This document shows positions 34,412-43,759 of a stretch of 64,000 nucleotides of DNA, in pieces. Numbering within the stretch: the first letter of the stretch is position 1; each line of letters begins with the position of its first letter. The translations under genes were made by a program, and so were the position numbers. This DNA comes from Macrothele yani (taxonomy: Eukaryota; Arthropoda; Arachnida; Araneae; Macrothelidae), in assembly GCA_039090855.1 (NCBI GenBank), contig CM077012.1:143130541-143194540 (forward strand). The letters are read 5' to 3'. Below the pieces are notes generated by a model. It did no database searches and was not told the DNA's origin. It saw only the letters and a program-made list of their open reading frames with translations.

Positions 34412-36868
34412 TTATTCAGAATAATTTTTCTTAAAGTTCTTTTGATGAAAGAAGAAGGAATTTCTGTTCTCTAGAAAACTTTCTAATAGTATATTAATGT
34501 GGTAATTGAAGTCCAAATTGTTGCTGCAAATTCTTGAAATTCTTAGGACCTGAGAAATTAGTACATTCTCAATTACTTTGGTTGAAATGTTATTATTCCA
34601 GTGTAGATATTTAATTACTTTGAAAGGAAAATTAACTCTTTTATCAAAGAGGCTAATAGATGGGTTACCTCTGTTGAGCTTAATGCTTAAGTCTAGGAAC
34701 TCAAGTTCCTGATTACTGTGGTTGGTTTTACATAAGTTAAGAGAGCTAGGATAGATATTATCAAAATCACTCTCTATAACTTCGGAATTATTGATACACA
34801 GCAGATCATCAATATATCTAAAAGTGTAAAGGTAGTTATCTGAGCAGGTGGGGTGATTTTTAATGAATTTATATTCCTTAAAGAACAGGAATAGATTAGC
34901 GATATTCGTGGACGTTGATGTTCCCATTGGAATACCGTTCACTTGCTTATAGAGAGTATTATTATATAAGATATGGTTATTTTTTATGCAGCAATTGAGA
35001 TAAGAGTTCCAAGTTCCTACATCAACAAATTGGTTAAGTTTAAATTCTGCATACAGCTCTTTAAAGGTAGTGATTATATCTGATAGAGGCAGATTAGTAT
35101 ATAGGTTTTCAAAATCATAACTATTAATATCTAGGGGACACACTTTGAGTATAGTAGAAATTACTTCTGCATTATTATTAATTATCCAAAAATCTCTGTA
35201 CATCAAGTTAGAACAGTTTCTAATGTGTTTCAAAACCTTCTTTAAGACATCTTCAAAAGCAAGATCTATTTTCTTTTTATGACTCCTTACTCCACTAGCT
35301 ATGAACCTGAACTTCACAGGATCCTTATGAAACTTAACCGTTGCAAAAAGAAATGGAAATTCAGGCCCATATCTTCTAGTTTGCGGAATTTTAAGTTTCT
35401 TGAAGAATGCCTTAAACCGATTTTCTAACTGCTTGGTAGAATAACTTACGGGCTCGTATGTTACTCTATTATTGAGTTCCATAGTTAACAATTCAAAATA
35501 GAACTTCTTACAGATAATTGCAAAATTATTGCTAGCTTTATCCGTAGTGGTAAAAATAAATTGGTCTTGTAGTTTGGAGAGTGACCTTTTAGCTTCTCCA
35601 GAGAAAAAGAGATTTCTGTCGAAACAAAAGTCCAGACCTGCCAACTCACCGGTGAAGCTATTGATTATATTATATTTCCATTCTGCGAAGGCCTCAATAG
35701 GCTGATTGTACGTTAAACTGGTTTTTACGATGTACTTATTTACATCTTGAGTGAAGCTCTCAAGAATCCTTTCTTTGGAAATTGTGAAGGAAGGTCTGAA
35801 ATTAGAGCCATACTCTAATAAATTCCTAAGCTTTTCATTTTCAACAAAACTCAAGTTTCCGGTGATAATATGGTTGTAATTCTTATCATAGTGAACTGTT
35901 TCTTTATGTTCATCACAAGAACAAGTAGTAATTACAGGAATGTAGCTCGAAGAGTTAAGTTTGTAGTTTTTAACTATTGACCCTAAGGTCTTAACATATT
36001 TAAAACTTACAATAGACTGGTGCCTGTGGATGGGAAAAAAAATTGCATTATTGTAGAACAGCTTCCTTACATTGAGATTATCGTAGGCTTTATTTAGGAA
36101 CCTGATGGTAACAAAATTACTGGAAAATTCTTTAAGAGAAATTTTATCTTTAAGAATATGTTTAAGAATGTCCAGAACCAAAGCAAAAACATGCTTATCA
36201 ACATGGTCAGCAGTTTCATTCCAGAATTTGAAAAAACATTTAAGGACAGAGTGCTTGAAGGACTTGAGAATTTTGTAAGTATTTTTAACAAAATTAGTGC
36301 CAGTTTTAAAGCTTTCCAGAGTTTTTAGCAAGTTAGCAAAATCAACTTTGCTTGATGTGCGAAATAACCTCTGTCCTCTATTACCTCTAGAGCAGCTCTT
36401 ATTATTAACAAGAAAGAAGAGTTCACGAATTGAAAATTTATGCTGATTATGCTTATTGTCAGATAGAGTGGAATTAAGGCCATAGGGATAAAGAGACTGA
36501 TGCTGCAAAATTTCAAGGGATTCAGTTTCTAGCCGAGCATAGAGGTCAGGGATAATATGTAGTACCTCTATTTTCACTTTGTCAAAACCATGAGTATGGA
36601 AATGCTCTAATTCAAAGGTAGAGTACTGGTTGGCGTTTGTGGAGGGGTTCACTCCTGAATTAGAGAACTTGTTTACTAGAGACCTGTGACCATTAATCCT
36701 AAGATGAAGAGGATTTTTACTTTGGCCAATATAGCTAAGGTTGCAGACAGTACAGGTGAGCTTATAGATGGTATTGTAGGCTTTGCAAAACTTGTTGGAG
36801 CAATTATCCTCAACAGAAGAATACAGGTTAGGATCTGCAGATTTACATGTCAAACAACGTTTGTCATT
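34412..36868 (-). CDS. Penelope-like GIY-YIG endonuclease/reverse transcriptase (main ORF)
   Basis: An uninterrupted open frame of about 818 codons, roughly the expected length for the family. Numbering residues from the TTG codon at 36851-36853: NTIYKLTCTVCNLSYIGQ (27-44) is the GIY-YIG core preceded by Cys residues, with R52 and H56 and a Glu-rich LETESLEI (108-115) before PYGLN. The CSC motif (311-313) lies in the linker. RT motifs are TTDKASNNFAIICKK (436-450), ATVKFHKDP (504-512), DFENLYTNLP (580-589), GIPMGTSTSTN (640-650) and the catalytic YIDD (680-683). There is no endonuclease after the RT. The frame has no upstream ATG before an in-frame TGA at 36869-36871, and the same frame is open again beyond it to an ATG at 37111. 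The protein would nick target DNA and copy the element RNA. Confidence 0.88.
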   Translation of the reverse strand, partial: NDKRCLTCKSADPNLYSSVEDNCSNKFCKAYNTIYKLTCTVCNLSYIGQSKNPLHLRINGHRSLVNKFSNSGVNPSTNANQYSTFELEHFHTHGFDKVKIEVLHIIPDLYARLETESLEILQHQSLYPYGLNSTLSDNKHNQHKFSIRELFFLVNNKSCSRGNRGQRLFRTSSKVDFANLLKTLESFKTGTNFVKNTYKILKSFKHSVLKCFFKFWNETADHVDKHVFALVLDILKHILKDKISLKEFSSNFVTIRFLNKAYDNLNVRKLFYNNAIFFPIHRHQSIVSFKYVKTLGSIVKNYKLNSSSYIPVITTCSCDEHKETVHYDKNYNHIITGNLSFVENEKLRNLLEYGSNFRPSFTISKERILESFTQDVNKYIVKTSLTYNQPIEAFAEWKYNIINSFTGELAGLDFCFDRNLFFSGEAKRSLSKLQDQFIFTTTDKASNNFAIICKKFYFELLTMELNNRVTYEPVSYSTKQLENRFKAFFKKLKIPQTRRYGPEFPFLFATVKFHKDPVKFRFIASGVRSHKKKIDLAFEDVLKKVLKHIRNCSNLMYRDFWIINNNAEVISTILKVCPLDINSYDFENLYTNLPLSDIITTFKELYAEFKLNQFVDVGTWNSYLNCCIKNNHILYNNTLYKQVNGIPMGTSTSTNIANLFLFFKEYKFIKNHPTCSDNYLYTFRYIDDLLCINNSEVIESDFDNIYPSSLNLCKTNHSNQELEFLDLSIKLNRGNPSISLFDKRVNFPFKVIKYLHWNNNISTKVIENVLISQVLRISRICSNNLDFNYHINILLESFLENRNSFFFHQKNFKKNYSE

Positions 36869-37111
36869 TCATAACTTTAGATTACCTTTGCCAGCGAGTT
36901 CATACACTATGGGAAAGGGTGCTAGCCTAACCGAGCGGGAGGACTTAAAATATCTGAGCTGACCTCCAATCCTTTCATCGTCCTTAGAACTCCACTTGGG
37001 CCAAAACATACAAATTCTGAGCAAACCAACTAGGAAAAACTTTTTAGAAATAAGCAGTCCAAGAAAAGACCAAACTCGAGTATAAACTACACTCCAAAAA
37101 GCTGCATCCAA
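36869..37111 (-). CDS. Possible N-terminal extension of the Penelope-like ORF, ending at TGA
   Basis: Eighty codons from ATG at 37111 (MDAAFWSV) to TGA (36869-36871), in the same frame as the main ORF. Its sequence (for example RIGGQLRYFKSS and RLAPFPIVYELAGKGNLKL) leads directly to the Cys cluster of the endonuclease (CLTC). Either a nonsense mutation separates the start from the rest, the TGA is read through or recoded as selenocysteine, or translation starts elsewhere. Sec-encoding Naiads are known from spiders and clams, which is why this deserves attention. Confidence 0.5.
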   Translation of the reverse strand: MDAAFWSVVYTRVWSFLGLLISKKFFLVGLLRICMFWPKWSSKDDERIGGQLRYFKSSRSVRLAPFPIVYELAGKGNLKL

Positions 37112-37368
37112 AACATACTAAAAAGAAAAATTAGAAAATGAAAAAAACCTCAAGTAAAAAAATAGTAATAAAAAAATAATAATAATAAAAAATAATAAAA
37201 CATTTCAACTAGAATTTGCGCATGAGCTGCTAAATAATAAATTGAAATTAGTTACTTAAGAGCAAAACTGAAGACTAAGGAAAAAATTTTAGAATTTAAA
37301 ACGAAGGGTGCAAAATAACCTGAAAATCAAAACGCGCAACGCAGCAGTTTTGAAAATTCAGAATTCAC

Positions 37369-37801
37369 ATACTATAAAGATACCTAAGCAAAAAAATACA
37401 TATATAATTTTGACTCACACCTAGTACAACATAGAAAAGGTTATGTATCTACCTGCGTGAGTAAAAGGAGAAAAAGAAAAAAAGAAAATAAAACAACTGA
37501 ATGTAGAAGGTGTCGAGAATACTGAGCCTTGGCTTTATCAAGGACCAGCAAAAACTCTGCATTTTCTCACTTCCACAAAGACCTAGTTGGAAATGGGTTT
37601 CTGCAAGGCCATAGATGCAAGTAACATTCCCACCTAAAATAGTTTAAAAAATATATATATAAGTCATGTCCTCCGTAGAGTAGCATGACCTAGCACTAGT
37701 TAACAATTTCGCTTGCATCCATTAACCTTCATGGCCCGACCCATGCTCTTCATCTGTTACTATTAAACAGAGAGAAGAAGATTAAAGAGAACTCAAGCTG
37801 T
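37369..37801 (-). repeat. Pseudo-LTR, 5' copy
   Basis: Same sequence as 32797-33228 apart from one A. The repeat identity ends at about 37801, where Tc1 sequence begins. Confidence 0.9.
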
Positions 37802-38796
37802 TGAATGCAAAGCACGCAAACGTTCATGCATTGTGTCGTACAGGTGCTGGATGTCAGTTTGTGGGATGGAGTTCCATGCCTGTTGCACTTGGTCGGCCAA
37901 TACAGGGACGGTTAATGCTGGTTGGGGGTGAAGCTGGAGTTGTCGTCCAATGATGTCCCATACGTGCTCGATTGGTGAAAGATCTGGTGATCTAGCATGC
38001 CACGGCAACATGTCGACACTCTGTAGAGCATGTTGGGTTACAACAGCGGTATGCGGGCGAGCGTTATCCTGTTGGAAAACACCCCTGGAATGCTGTTCAT
38101 GAATGGCAGCACAACAGGTTGAATCACCTGACCGACGTACAACTGTGCCGTCAGAGTGCGTGGGATAGCCACGAGAGTGCTCCTGCTGTCATAGGAAATT
38201 GCTCCCCAGACCATAACTCCAGGTGTAGGTCCAGTGTGTCTCGGCCGCAGACAGGTTGGTTGCAGGCGCTCACCTGGCCTCCTTCTAACCAACACACGGC
38301 CATCACTGGCACCCAGGCAGAACCGGCTTTCATCAGAAAACACAACAGATCTCCACTCCGTCCTCCAATGAGCTCTAGCTTGACACCACTGACGTCGCAA
38401 ACGGCAGTGGTTTGGAGTGAGTGGAATGCATGCTACAGGGCGTCTGGCTCGGAGCTGTCCTTCAAGTAACCGATTTGTAACAGTTCGTTGTGTCACTGTG
38501 GTGGCAACTGCAGCTCGAATTGCTGCCGCAGACACGGTACGATACTCCACGGCCATACGCAGTACACGGCGGTCTTCCCTCTCAGTAGTGCCACGTGGCC
38601 TGCCGGAACCCGGTCTTCTTGAGGCAGTACCTTCCCTTGACCACCGCTGCCAACAATCATGCACAGTGGCTACATTCCTGCCAAGTCGTTCTGCAATATT
38701 GCGGAAAGAAAATCCACCTTTTCGTAGCCCTATTACACGACCTCGTTCAAACTCCGTGAGCTGTTGATAATGGCTTCTTCATCTTCTTAAAGGCAT
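37802..38796 (-). pseudogene. Tc1-like transposase, copy B (broken)
   Basis: Starts MPLRR at 38796 but meets a TGA (CGA in relatives) at codon 6. The open part then runs HDCWQRW, GSGRPR, VVFSDESRF, VMVWGAISYDS to NSIPGVF. A one-base loss in a G-run near 38090 shifts the frame before the second Asp. LPWHARSPDLSPIEHVWD (Glu) follows in another frame. The C-terminus is truncated. Confidence 0.88.
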
Positions 38797-39035
38797 TCTT
38801 GACTAACATCAACACCCTACGTCGAATCTCAACGATAACTAACGCTCACAAACGGTACAGCATGTATTTACAGCAAACCTGCTTTGCATGTTCCGAGGCG
38901 CTACTAGCGCCACACGTATGCGCCGAGCGCGAAATTTGCATAGACTTCATCTTACAGATGTACTCTAACCGCCTACCAACTGTCGTTTATCTAACACAAC
39001 CCCTTCTTGGTGTTGGGATTTTTTTTCCGTCAATG

Positions 39036-39037
<2 letters not shown>
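37802..39037 (-). mobile_element. Tc1/mariner transposon, copy B, truncated
   Basis: The right terminus with CCGTCAATGTA ends at 39037 (one base changed from the CAGTGTA of copies A and C). The left end is cut inside the last codons of the transposase, where it meets the pseudo-LTR. The 3' terminal repeat and about 190 bases are absent. TA and TATG microsatellite follow on the right. Confidence 0.85.
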
Positions 39038-39066
<29 letters not shown>

Positions 39067-39072
39067 GTATGG
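39038..39072. repeat. TA and TATG microsatellite
   Basis: TATATA followed by repeated TATG between Tc1 copy B and the RTE LINE. A matching GTAT run lies at the other end of the RTE (42259-42274). Confidence 0.8.
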
Positions 39073-39280
39073 GGATGTAAGGTCAGGTGATGCGTAACAT
39101 CACAGCCTCTCCTTGACAAATGTCAACCCCGCCTTCTCGTGGTGCATCCTGTTCCCACTAAAGGGGCTCTGACGACCGCCAATAGCGGTATAACTATACC
39201 ATCGGGATCAGAAGAAATGCTATCCCACACTCACCAACCCGCTTGGCCAGCGTGGTGAGTTATGGCCAAACACTTCCAAA

Positions 39281-41038
39281 ATGACTCTACAACTTAAATC
39301 TTGGCCCTCAGTCTCCGGCAGCTGGAATGTACCTGGCCAAGGCAGCGGCCAGTGCGACATGAAGGCAGAGGGTGCTAAGAATCCCCGGAGGACCGGACTA
39401 GGCTGCCATTTGATGCTGACCTTGGCTACCTATAACGGACGCTCCCTATCTTCTGATTCAAGGCTTCTTGAATTGGAAGAGGAACTACAAAGGATCAAGT
39501 GGGACATCGTGGGGCTAAGTGAGGTAAGGAGAAAAGGAGAAGATCTCATTGAACTGAAAAGTGGACATCTCTTCTATTATCGTGGGACAGATACTGGCAG
39601 AACTAGTGGTGTTGGATTTATAATAAACAAGAAACTGAATTATAAAGTGGTAGAAGTTGAAAGTTCCTCTGACAGAGCTGCACGACTCGTTATCCAACTA
39701 TCGAGAAGATACCAGGCTCAGATTATTCAAACTTATGCACCCACCACAAGTCATCCTGAAGAAGAAATTGAAGAATTTTATGAAGAAATTCGTCATCTAA
39801 ATAATAAAGGTAAGCAGCAGTTGAAGATAATTATGGGAGATTTCAATGCAAAAATAGGGCAACGGCAACAGAATGAAACTTCAGTAGGTAAATTCGGTCA
39901 CGGCAACAGAAACCAGCGTGGAAATACTCTCGTTGAGTTTGCAGAGGCAGAAGGATTTTTCATCTTGAACTCCTTTTTCAAGAAAAAGCCACACAGGAAA
40001 TGGACATGGAGACATCCAATTGGGACGACAAGTGAAATTGATTTTATTATGTGTAACAAAAAATTCGTCATCGAAGACTGCAGTGTGCTGAACAAGTTCA
40101 ACACAGGTAGTGACCATAGATTGGTGAGATGTAAGATGCACCTCAACACTAAACTGGAACGTGGCAAGCTCATAAGACAAACAAAATGTATTGACATAAC
40201 CAACCTTAAAAAACACCATAATACTTTCAAGTTGGAACTGAAGAACAGATTCTCTGCTTTAGAAGGCCTAACATCGGAAGAAGTGGATATTTCGGAAGTT
40301 AACAGAAAAGTAACCAAAGCTCTAATGGAAACAGCAACAAAATTAGCTGGGTCTAAGAACAAGTTGCATGTGAACAAATTATCAGGAAAAACCAAAATGT
40401 TGATGCAAAAAAGAAGAGAGATGAGGACAACTAAAGAAGATGTGACTTCCAAAGTGGAATATATAGAGCTATGCAAGACAACACGAAAAAGTATCACTGA
40501 AGACGTAAGGAAATTCAACTGTGAGCTAGTGAGGAAAGCAATTGAAAACAACCAAAGCCTTAAGATAGCAAAGGGACATCTCAGTAAGGGAAGAAAACAG
40601 ATTATGGCTCTGAGAAAAGAAGATGGTTCTATAACAAGAAATAGAGGCGAAATTTTGACAAGAGTGAAAGATTTCTACTCCAAATTATATGAAAGGGATG
40701 ATACCTGTACTCCAGACATCATGAAAGGTACCAGAGTTCTTCCAGTCCTCCCAGCAGAAGTTGCTCATGCAATCAAGAACATGAAGCGGGGGAAAGCTCC
40801 AGGAGAAGATGGAATTACTATAGACATCATACAAGAAGCAAGTGGAGAAATTGAAACAGTACTCGCCCAAATTTTCACTCGATGCCTTAATGAAGGGAAG
40901 ATTCCTGAGGATTGGAACAACGCTACAATGATCCTGCTACATAAAAAGGTGACATTGAGGATCTCAGGAACTACAGACCTATCAGCCTCCTATCAGTGGT
41001 TTATAAAATCTTCACTAAAGTTCTTTCACACCGCTTGA
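39281..41038 (+). pseudogene. RTE endonuclease and N-terminal RT half (ends by frameshift)
   Basis: A 585-codon frame. The true domain starts ATYNGRSLSSDSRLLELEEEL (39427 onward), followed by GLSEVRRKGED, YAPTTSHPEEE, IIMGDFNAKIG (39829-39861), WTWRHP, EIDFIMCNKK and GSDHRLVRCKM (40108-40140). These are all standard endonuclease motifs. A long helical linker leads to KRGKAPGEDGITIDII (40786-40835) of the RT. Frame is lost near 40945-40955, where one base is missing in an AAAAAGG run; residues after LLHKK in this frame are not RT-like. Confidence 0.88.
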
Positions 41039-42234
41039 AGGTAACACTGGACATGGCTCAACCGAGAGAACAAGCTGGATTCAGGAGTGGCTACAGCACA
41101 ATAGATCATATCCACGTACTGAGAGAACTAATTGAAAGAGCGAGGGAATATGAACTTCCATTGTGCATGGCTTTTATCGATTATGAAAAAGCCTTTGATT
41201 CGGTGAAACCATCAGCAGTTACCACGGCTCTGAAATCCTGCGGTATTGAAGATGCATACATTAATATTATTAATAACATCTATGAAAATGCAAGTGCAAA
41301 GATTCGGCTGTTTGAAAATACAGCACACATAAAAATTGGAAAGGGAGTGAGACAAGGTGACACCATATCTCCGAAGCTCTTTAATGCCACATTGGAAAAT
41401 GTCTTTCAATCACTGAACTGGGAAAACAAAGGGATAAAGATTAATGGAGATTATCTAACCCACCTTCGTTTTGCTGATGACGTAGTCATTTTTGCAACTA
41501 CCCCATCAGAGCTGCAGAGTATGATCCAGGAACTTGCTGACAAGAGTAAAGAAGTGGGATTAAAAATGAACTTTCAGAAGACAAAAGTGATGTTCAATGC
41601 TTTTACAAGAAATGAAGATTTATCGATTGATGGAGAAAAACTGGAGATAACAGATACATATGTTTATCTTGGACAGCAGATATCAAGTGAGGGTCACATT
41701 GATGAAGAAATTAATCGGCGTACAAAACTTGCCTGGAGAGCTTTTGGAAGAAACAGCATAATTTTCAAGAGCAATATGCCATTATGTCTTAAAAGAAAAG
41801 TGTTTGATCAATGCATCCTTCCAGTGCTTACGTATGGTGCAGAGACATGGACCTTAACTAAAACAGACATACAAAGGCTGCAGACAACTCAAAGAAGCAT
41901 GGAGAGGTGCATGCTTGGTATAACCAGGAGAGATAAGAAGAGGAACTCGTGGATCCGGAAAATGACGAGAGTGGAAGACATCATGATCAGAGTTAAATCC
42001 CTGAAATGGCAATGGGCTGGACATACTGCCAGAAGGACAGACCATAGATGGACAGCCGAAATTTTAGATTGGATTCCAAGGGACAGGAAAAGACCCAGAA
42101 AAAGACCACATGGGAGATGGGTGGATGAAATTCGTAAATATGCGGGAGTGACATGGAGGAGACTGGCACAAGACAGACCGTTGTGGAGGAAACTTGGGGA
42201 GACCTTCGTCCAGCAGTGGATTGATAATGGTTGA
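40950..42234 (+). pseudogene. RTE reverse transcriptase, C-terminal part (second frame)
   Basis: In this frame the sequence reads DIEDLRNYRPISLLSVVYKI from about 40950. It continues with EQAGFRSGYSTIDHI, AFIDYEKAFDSV (41170-41205), GKGVRQGDTISPKLFNATL (41338-41395), HLRFADDVVIFA with the catalytic FADD (41464-41500) and MNFQKTKVMFN. The C-terminal region has PVLTYGAETWTL and a basic GRWVDEIRKYAG tail. No stop occurs up to TGA at 42232. All catalytic residues are present. Confidence 0.88.
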
Positions 42235-42236
42235 CA

Positions 42237-42274
42237 ATGATGATGATGATGATGATGATGTATGTATGTATGTT
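42237..42274. repeat. GAT and GTAT simple repeats at RTE 3' end
   Basis: GATGATGAT run directly after the RTE stop, then GTATGTAT. The first is the RTE tail, the second possibly the target duplication. Confidence 0.75.
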
Positions 42275-42386
42275 TGTATCTCCCAAATTAACAGTGTATA
42301 GGTAAAAAGAAAAAATGTCAGTTTTTTTAACAAATGAAAGTTTTGTGGTTAATTGATGCTACCCGTGCACTTCATACAAAAATTTA

Positions 42387-42406
42387 GACTTTTTTTTTTT
42401 TTCCAG
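42387..42406 (+). promoter_or_regulatory. Splice acceptor with polypyrimidine tract
   Basis: A run of T bases followed by TTCCAG immediately before the CIAPIN1 exon. Confidence 0.8.
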
Positions 42407-42556
42407 CTGATCATGCTAGCTCCTCTTTTGATGTCGTCTACTGTGGAACCGTGTCACCTTTTGTAACAGCTCAGCCAACAGAAATTTTAGCAGAAATTGC
42501 AAGAATATTGAAACCAGGTGGATGCATTGTCATAAGAGAAACTGTAGCTATGCATG
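42407..42556 (+). CDS. CIAPIN1: Internal exon of anamorsin (CIAPIN1)
   Basis: A 150-bp exon between a T-rich tract ending TTCCAG (acceptor, to 42406) and GTAAGT (donor, 42557). In the frame starting with two carried-over bases it reads SSFDVVYCGTVSPFV and then TEILAEIARILKPGGCIVIRE, without stops. EILAEIARIL.PGGC is the distinctive segment of the N-terminal methyltransferase-like domain of anamorsin, a cytosolic Fe-S cluster assembly factor that pairs with the diflavin reductase NDOR1 and has anti-apoptotic roles in vertebrates. The cysteine-rich C-terminal Fe-S motifs would be in exons outside this window; I find no other CIAPIN1 exon here. The exon is open and well framed, so the gene is probably functional. 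Confidence 0.85.
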
Positions 42557-42562
42557 GTAAGT
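42557..42562 (+). promoter_or_regulatory. Splice donor GTAAGT
   Basis: Consensus donor directly after the CIAPIN1 exon, leaving one base of a split codon. Confidence 0.8.
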
Positions 42563-43560
42563 AGTAAACTTTTCTGGTGTGACAGACTTTATAGATACTG
42601 GCATTACTAGAAAGTTAATATAAGAACTCAAGCATAAGTATTGTCTCTAATATGCAAATGTGCATGTTATGTCACTTAGTTGTACATATGCTTATCTACT
42701 AGAAGTGACAGGGCACATCTATTAGAATTGGAGGAAATTATGTGGTGATAAAATGTGAAAATGTGTTGACACACAAAGGATGCGATGCATTACTTGGAAA
42801 GTCACCCATGAAACTAAGGCATATTTCTTTGGCCCTGCATCAGGCTGGAGAACATTCTAATGGCTGTGAAGGACTGTTAGCACCATTGGGCAAGGAGCCA
42901 GCTCCTGTGTCTAACCAAAATGAAGTATGTCGCATGTGTCTCACCATGGCTGTATAGTGTATAAAACTGACTTATGCGTGCACGCTGTGCGGAGGAAGTA
43001 TTGGATGTTCGCAGGAAATTTTAGGCTGTAATATTTTTTTCTTTTAAAGAAATGTTACTGGATATGTTGTGAAAAGTTTTTTTCTTAACTTAACACAGAA
43101 AGTGGATGGGAAACTCGGTCAGGATTAATTCCTAAAATAAATTTTGTTTCATTTTAGCTAACCGCTGTGCCATGCTCAAAAGCTGCCGGTACCGCTTTAA
43201 TCTAACTCAGCAATCTGACTGCCAACGTTGATGTGTCCACGTCTGCGACTTTGGGTTTCGCTAAAACCTACCTCCTACCGAAGACATTAGATCCAGTTAC
43301 AAAGGGAACCGCCTTTGAAGGCAGAAACACTCCCTTCCAGATGGTAGGGGATGCAGATGGGGGAATGCAAGCGCATTGCATTGTGGACAGCTAGCTATAG
43401 GTTGTGCAGTTGCGGAGTTTAGGAGAGTAGGGTTGAAAGCGCTGCAAGATAAAACCTGCCTCACGTTTTGTATCATCTGTTTGGTGTTTACGTGCCTGTG
43501 ATGAGGACAGCAGCTATTAGTCATTCTTGCTTCCTCCCTGCCTCTTTGAATGAGCTAACG
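42563..43560. other. Probable CIAPIN1 intron, unassigned sequence
   Basis: Noncoding by eye. A short open frame at 42742-42957 has no splice context or recognisable domain. No transposon termini were found. Confidence 0.4.
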
Positions 43561-43759
43561 TAGAGACCCCCTCCCCGAGTTTGCCAAAATGCGTAATTAT
43601 GCATCTAGTGCTCATCGAAAAGTGTGTTTACGCGCCGAAATTTAACCAATGCGTATTGAATTTTTCTCGACGCCTAAAAAACATATGCATCGATAATTTT
43701 TCTCAGCGCATAAAACTGCGCATCGAAGAATTTTATGAGTTTGCAAAAATACGTATCGG

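Larger units (their letters stand above)
32797..37801 (-). mobile_element. Penelope-like retroelement of Naiad organisation (N-terminal GIY-YIG)
   Basis: A minus-strand element with about 432-bp direct repeats at both ends (32797-33228 and 37369-37801), an ORF (34412-37111 with one internal TGA) and a long 3' UTR. It lies against a TA microsatellite. Permuted domain order, pseudo-LTRs, a CxC linker and microsatellite preference are the published hallmarks of the Naiad clade. The near identity of the pseudo-LTRs suggests a recent insertion. The right repeat is joined directly to a truncated Tc1 copy. Confidence 0.88.
39070..42260 (+). mobile_element. RTE-clade LINE, nearly intact
   Basis: A leader (39070-39280) precedes two long overlapping ORFs that together make endonuclease plus RT. 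The element ends in a GAT repeat (42237-42260) directly after the stop, a tail style typical of RTE elements. TATG-type repeats on both sides may be the target duplication. One single-base frameshift is the only break seen, so it is the least damaged LINE in the window. Confidence 0.88.

Noticed and set aside
38119..38469. Plus-strand ORFs opposite Tc1 transposases (also 60152-60658 and 7220-7570)
   Set aside because: They recur because the Tc1 copies recur. They are antisense shadows of the transposase.
39898..40551. 217-codon minus-strand frame opposite the RTE LINE
   Set aside because: Shadow of the coding strand, with no recognised motif.
42742..42957. Open frame downstream of the CIAPIN1 exon as a further exon
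   Set aside because: No splice acceptor or donor in a matching phase and no similarity to CIAPIN1 that I recognise.
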